This document shows positions 61,953 through 64,000 of a stretch of 64,000 nt of DNA, one piece after another. A program made the translations under genes and the position numbers. This DNA comes from Clostridia bacterium (lineage in GTDB: Bacteria; Bacillota; Clostridia; TANB77; CAG-508). The DNA lies in the NCBI GenBank assembly GCA_016290095.1, contig JAEESU010000019.1:124001-188000 (forward strand), given 5' to 3'. The notes beneath the pieces are model-generated. The model was not told the origin of the DNA and did no database searches. It saw nothing but the letters and a program-made list of their open reading frames with translations. Each line of letters opens with the position of its first letter. The stretch's first letter is position 1.

Positions 61953-62459
61953 TTATCTTGCTCCTTCATCATCTTCAACTCTCTTTATTAAAGCTGTTTT
62001 CATGTTGTTTCTTCTTCCACCATAAATATCGTCAAACAAGCTATTTCCAACCACCAGAACTTTGTCTGGATCAACTTGCATTTTACTGCAAGCTTTTTTG
62101 AAATTTCTTTTTAAAGGCTTACATGCAAAACCAATATAATCGATTCCATGTGATTTCATGTAGTCTTCTATATCTTTATCTATTCCATTACTTAAAATAA
62201 TTACTTTTATTTTTCCTTTTAAGCTCTCTATCCATTCCTTATTATGTTTTGGAATACTTCTAAGTTTATCTTTTCTAATTGTGTCATCAATATCTAAAAT
62301 TATTGCTTCTATTCCATATTGCTGTTTCAATTTTTCTATTGCTTCACCATCTAAATCGGTAACCTTATCAAAAGTAATATCTGGTTTTATTAGTTTCGCA
62401 AGAACATAATGAGTCATATCTATTAACTTATCTGCTATAATATCTTCTATTTTTCTCAT
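61953..62459 (-). CDS. YqeG-like HAD phosphatase
   Basis: A 168-residue HAD-IIIA phosphatase. Motif I is AIILDIDDTIRKD (nucleophile Asp), motif II ILSNG, and the acidic motif VLVVGNSLFDDIYGGRRNNMKTALI. Members resemble the mitochondrial phosphatidylglycerophosphate phosphatase and YqeG. ATG 62459 is chosen, with AGGATG upstream; a longer in-frame start at 62498 overlaps the -10 box of its promoter. Confidence 0.82.
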   Translation of the reverse strand: MRKIEDIIADKLIDMTHYVLAKLIKPDITFDKVTDLDGEAIEKLKQQYGIEAIILDIDDTIRKDKLRSIPKHNKEWIESLKGKIKVIILSNGIDKDIEDYMKSHGIDYIGFACKPLKRNFKKACSKMQVDPDKVLVVGNSLFDDIYGGRRNNMKTALIKRVEDDEGAR

Positions 62460-62486
62460 ACAACATCCTATATTATTTATATTTTT

Positions 62487-62514
62487 ATTATACCACATTT
62501 TACTAAACTTTAAA
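62487..62514 (-). promoter_or_regulatory. Sigma-A promoter of the yqeG-like gene
   Basis: Minus strand: TTTAAA (62509-62514), 16 bases, TATAAT (62487-62492), directly after the terminator of the upstream gene. Confidence 0.6.
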
Positions 62515-62544
62515 AATGCTGTTACATTTTTTGTAACAGCATTT
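62514..62544 (-). terminator. Terminator of the nucleotide-sugar genes
   Basis: AAATGCTGTTAC/GTAACAGCATTT around a 7-base loop; downstream of the UDP-glucose dehydrogenase gene on the minus strand. Confidence 0.85.
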
Positions 62545-62549
62545 ATTTT

Positions 62550-63719
62550 TTAACTATCTCTTCTAAATAAATCTCTTGTATAAACTTTGTCTTTTACATC
62601 AAATAAGATATCTTCATATCTGTTTGCAATAATTACATCTGCTTCTTTAGAGAACTTCTCAAAATCATTTACAACTTTGCAACCACTAAACTCTTCTGCT
62701 TTTAATGTTGGCTCATAAATTATAATTTCAACATCCTCTTCTTTTAAGCTATCAATTACACCCTGAATTGCACTATATCTAAAGTTATCTGAATCTGCTT
62801 TCATTGTTAATCTGTAAATACCAACAATATCTGGATTTCTTCTCATAACCATATTAGATATATGTTTTTTTCTAGTTCTATTGCTTCTTACAATTGCTCT
62901 TATTAAGTTTTGTGGTACATTATCAAAGTTTGCTAAAAGTTGTTTTGTATCCTTTGGTAAGCAATATCCGCCATAACCAAAAGATGGATTGTTATAAAAT
63001 GTTCCAATTCTAGGATCTAAGCAAATTCCATCTATGATGTCTTTTGTGTTCAATCCTTTAAGCTCTGCATAAGTATCAAGCTCATTAAAATATGAAACTC
63101 TTAGAGCTAAATATGTATTTGCAAATAATTTTACAGCCTCTGCCTCTGTAGAATTCATATATTTTATTTCTATTTCTTCTTTTAATGCACCATCTCTTAG
63201 TAAATTTGCAAACTCAATTGCTCTTTCAGATTTTTCGCCAACAATAATTCTTGAAGGATAAAGGTTATCATATAAAGCTTTTCCCTCTCTTAAAAATTCT
63301 GGTGAAAACATAATATTGTCTATTCCATATTTTTTCTTAACGCTTTCTACATATCCAACAGGAATTGTAGATTTTATAACCATTGTTGTTTTAATATTCA
63401 TAGAAATAACTTTTTCTATAATATCTTCAACACTAGATGTATCAAAAGAATTTTTCTCATCATCATAATTTGTAGGTGTGCTAATTACAATATATTTTGC
63501 ATCTTTAAATGCATCTTTATAATCTAATGTAGCTCTTAAATCTAATTTCTTATTTGCTAAAAAGTCTTCAATTTCTTTATCTCTTATTGGAGATTTTCCA
63601 CTATTTATTAAATCAACTTTTTCTTGCAAAATATCTAAAGCAACAACCTCATTTCTTTGTGCTAACAAACATGCAATTGAAAGTCCAACATATCCTGTTC
63701 CTGCAACAGCTATTTTCAT
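62550..63719 (-). CDS. ugd: UDP-glucose 6-dehydrogenase
   Basis: A 389-residue enzyme oxidising UDP-glucose to UDP-glucuronate with two NAD. The Rossmann motif is [40 protein letters not shown] is the family block, and the catalytic Cys lies in [15 protein letters not shown]. The ~390-residue form is the short bacterial type. It starts 27 bases after the epimerase gene, so UDP-glucuronate is probably used directly by that product. Confidence 0.94.
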   Translation of the reverse strand: MKIAVAGTGYVGLSIACLLAQRNEVVALDILQEKVDLINSGKSPIRDKEIEDFLANKKLDLRATLDYKDAFKDAKYIVISTPTNYDDEKNSFDTSSVEDIIEKVISMNIKTTMVIKSTIPVGYVESVKKKYGIDNIMFSPEFLREGKALYDNLYPSRIIVGEKSERAIEFANLLRDGALKEEIEIKYMNSTEAEAVKLFANTYLALRVSYFNELDTYAELKGLNTKDIIDGICLDPRIGTFYNNPSFGYGGYCLPKDTKQLLANFDNVPQNLIRAIVRSNRTRKKHISNMVMRRNPDIVGIYRLTMKADSDNFRYSAIQGVIDSLKEEDVEIIIYEPTLKAEEFSGCKVVNDFEKFSKEADVIIANRYEDILFDVKDKVYTRDLFRRDS

Positions 63720-63746
63720 TTATAAAACCTCTTTTCTTTTATATAC

Positions 63747-64000
63747 TTACATATAAAACTCTTTATACCACTCAGCAAATTTTCTTAAACCTTCTCTTAA
63801 TGTTGTATGTGGTTTAAAACCGAAATCTCTTTCAAGTGGAGTTGTATCTGCATAAGTAACTGGTACATCTCCTGCTTGCATTGGTACTAATTCTTTATGA
63901 GATTCGAAATCATAATCTTCTGGTAAAACTCCAGCTCTAACTAATTCTTCTTGTAATATTTGTACAAAGTCAAGCAAGTTTTCTGGGTTACTATTTCCAA
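63747..64000 (-). CDS. NAD-dependent nucleotide-sugar epimerase, C-terminal part
   Basis: The last ~84 residues of an SDR-type epimerase; the 5' part lies beyond the right edge. GNSNPENLLDFVQILQEEL and the ending PVTYADTTPLERDFGFKPHTTLREGLRKFAEWY match UDP-glucuronate 4-epimerases (capsular type). With ugd next to it, the pair would make UDP-galacturonate for surface polysaccharide. Confidence 0.88.
   Translation of the reverse strand, partial: GNSNPENLLDFVQILQEELVRAGVLPEDYDFESHKELVPMQAGDVPVTYADTTPLERDFGFKPHTTLREGLRKFAEWYKEFYM

Noticed and set aside
1..64000. CRISPR array, tRNA, rRNA or insertion sequence with DDE transposase
   Set aside because: No regularly spaced repeats, no cloverleaf-like GC-rich segments and no DDE-type transposase were found; the only transposase is of the Y1/HUH type.

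Overview
The window is about 64 kb of very AT-rich chromosomal DNA (by eye 25-30% G+C in most genes). It comes from a spore-forming, Gram-positive-type bacterium, most likely an anaerobic member of the Clostridia. The support is a spoVAC-spoVAD-spoVAE operon, a SpoVB-type flippase, RNase J, a serine T-box, class III fructose-1,6-bisphosphatase, strong AGGAGG ribosome sites and typical sigma-A promoters. The species cannot be read from the sequence. No tRNA, rRNA or CRISPR array was seen.

Layout. 1-4 kb: a T-box-controlled unit (DUF1653 gene, serS, engB) and gltX with a DUF951 gene. 4-8 kb: a zinc-ribbon membrane protein, an unknown gene and RNase J. 8-9 kb: a REP-associated tyrosine transposase between inverted copies of its palindrome. 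9-15.4 kb: a ROK kinase behind a compact type IV pilus operon (pilMN fusion, pilO, an unknown anchored protein, two prepilin-like proteins, pilC). 15.5-20 kb: fbp, the spoVA operon and a YgjP-like metallopeptidase. 20.8-25.3 kb: rplT-rpmI-infC with an attenuator leader, HU and spoVB. 25.5-40.4 kb: a VirD4/TraG-like ATPase, a replication-relaxation-like protein, an S1 protein, two pseudouridine synthases, TagA, LspA, a multispanning membrane protein, a 1683-residue membrane-anchored protein and a tandem-OB SSB. 40.6-43.3 kb: murD with murL. 46-50 kb: rarA, ruvA, rplM, rpsI. 50-59.5 kb: an accessory region of membrane-anchored or secreted proteins, two of them frameshifted. 59.5-64 kb: a radical SAM/SPASM protein, a UDP-sugar pyrophosphorylase, a YqeG-like phosphatase, UDP-glucose dehydrogenase and a nucleotide-sugar epimerase.

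Three themes stand out. First, parts related to conjugation (coupling ATPase, replication-relaxation-like protein, giant envelope protein with a possible C-terminal wall hydrolase, SSB) sit among housekeeping genes with no relaxase, integrase or VirB4 in view; this could be a domesticated DNA-transfer or secretion apparatus. Second, murL directly upstream of murD implies that D-glutamate enters peptidoglycan by epimerisation of UDP-MurNAc-L-Ala-L-Glu. Third, small mobile or foreign DNA is scattered through the window: REP-like palindromes, a 68-bp inverted-repeat element, four conspicuously GC-richer genes each with its own promoter and terminator, and a repeated 3' end of rpsI that may mark a decayed island.
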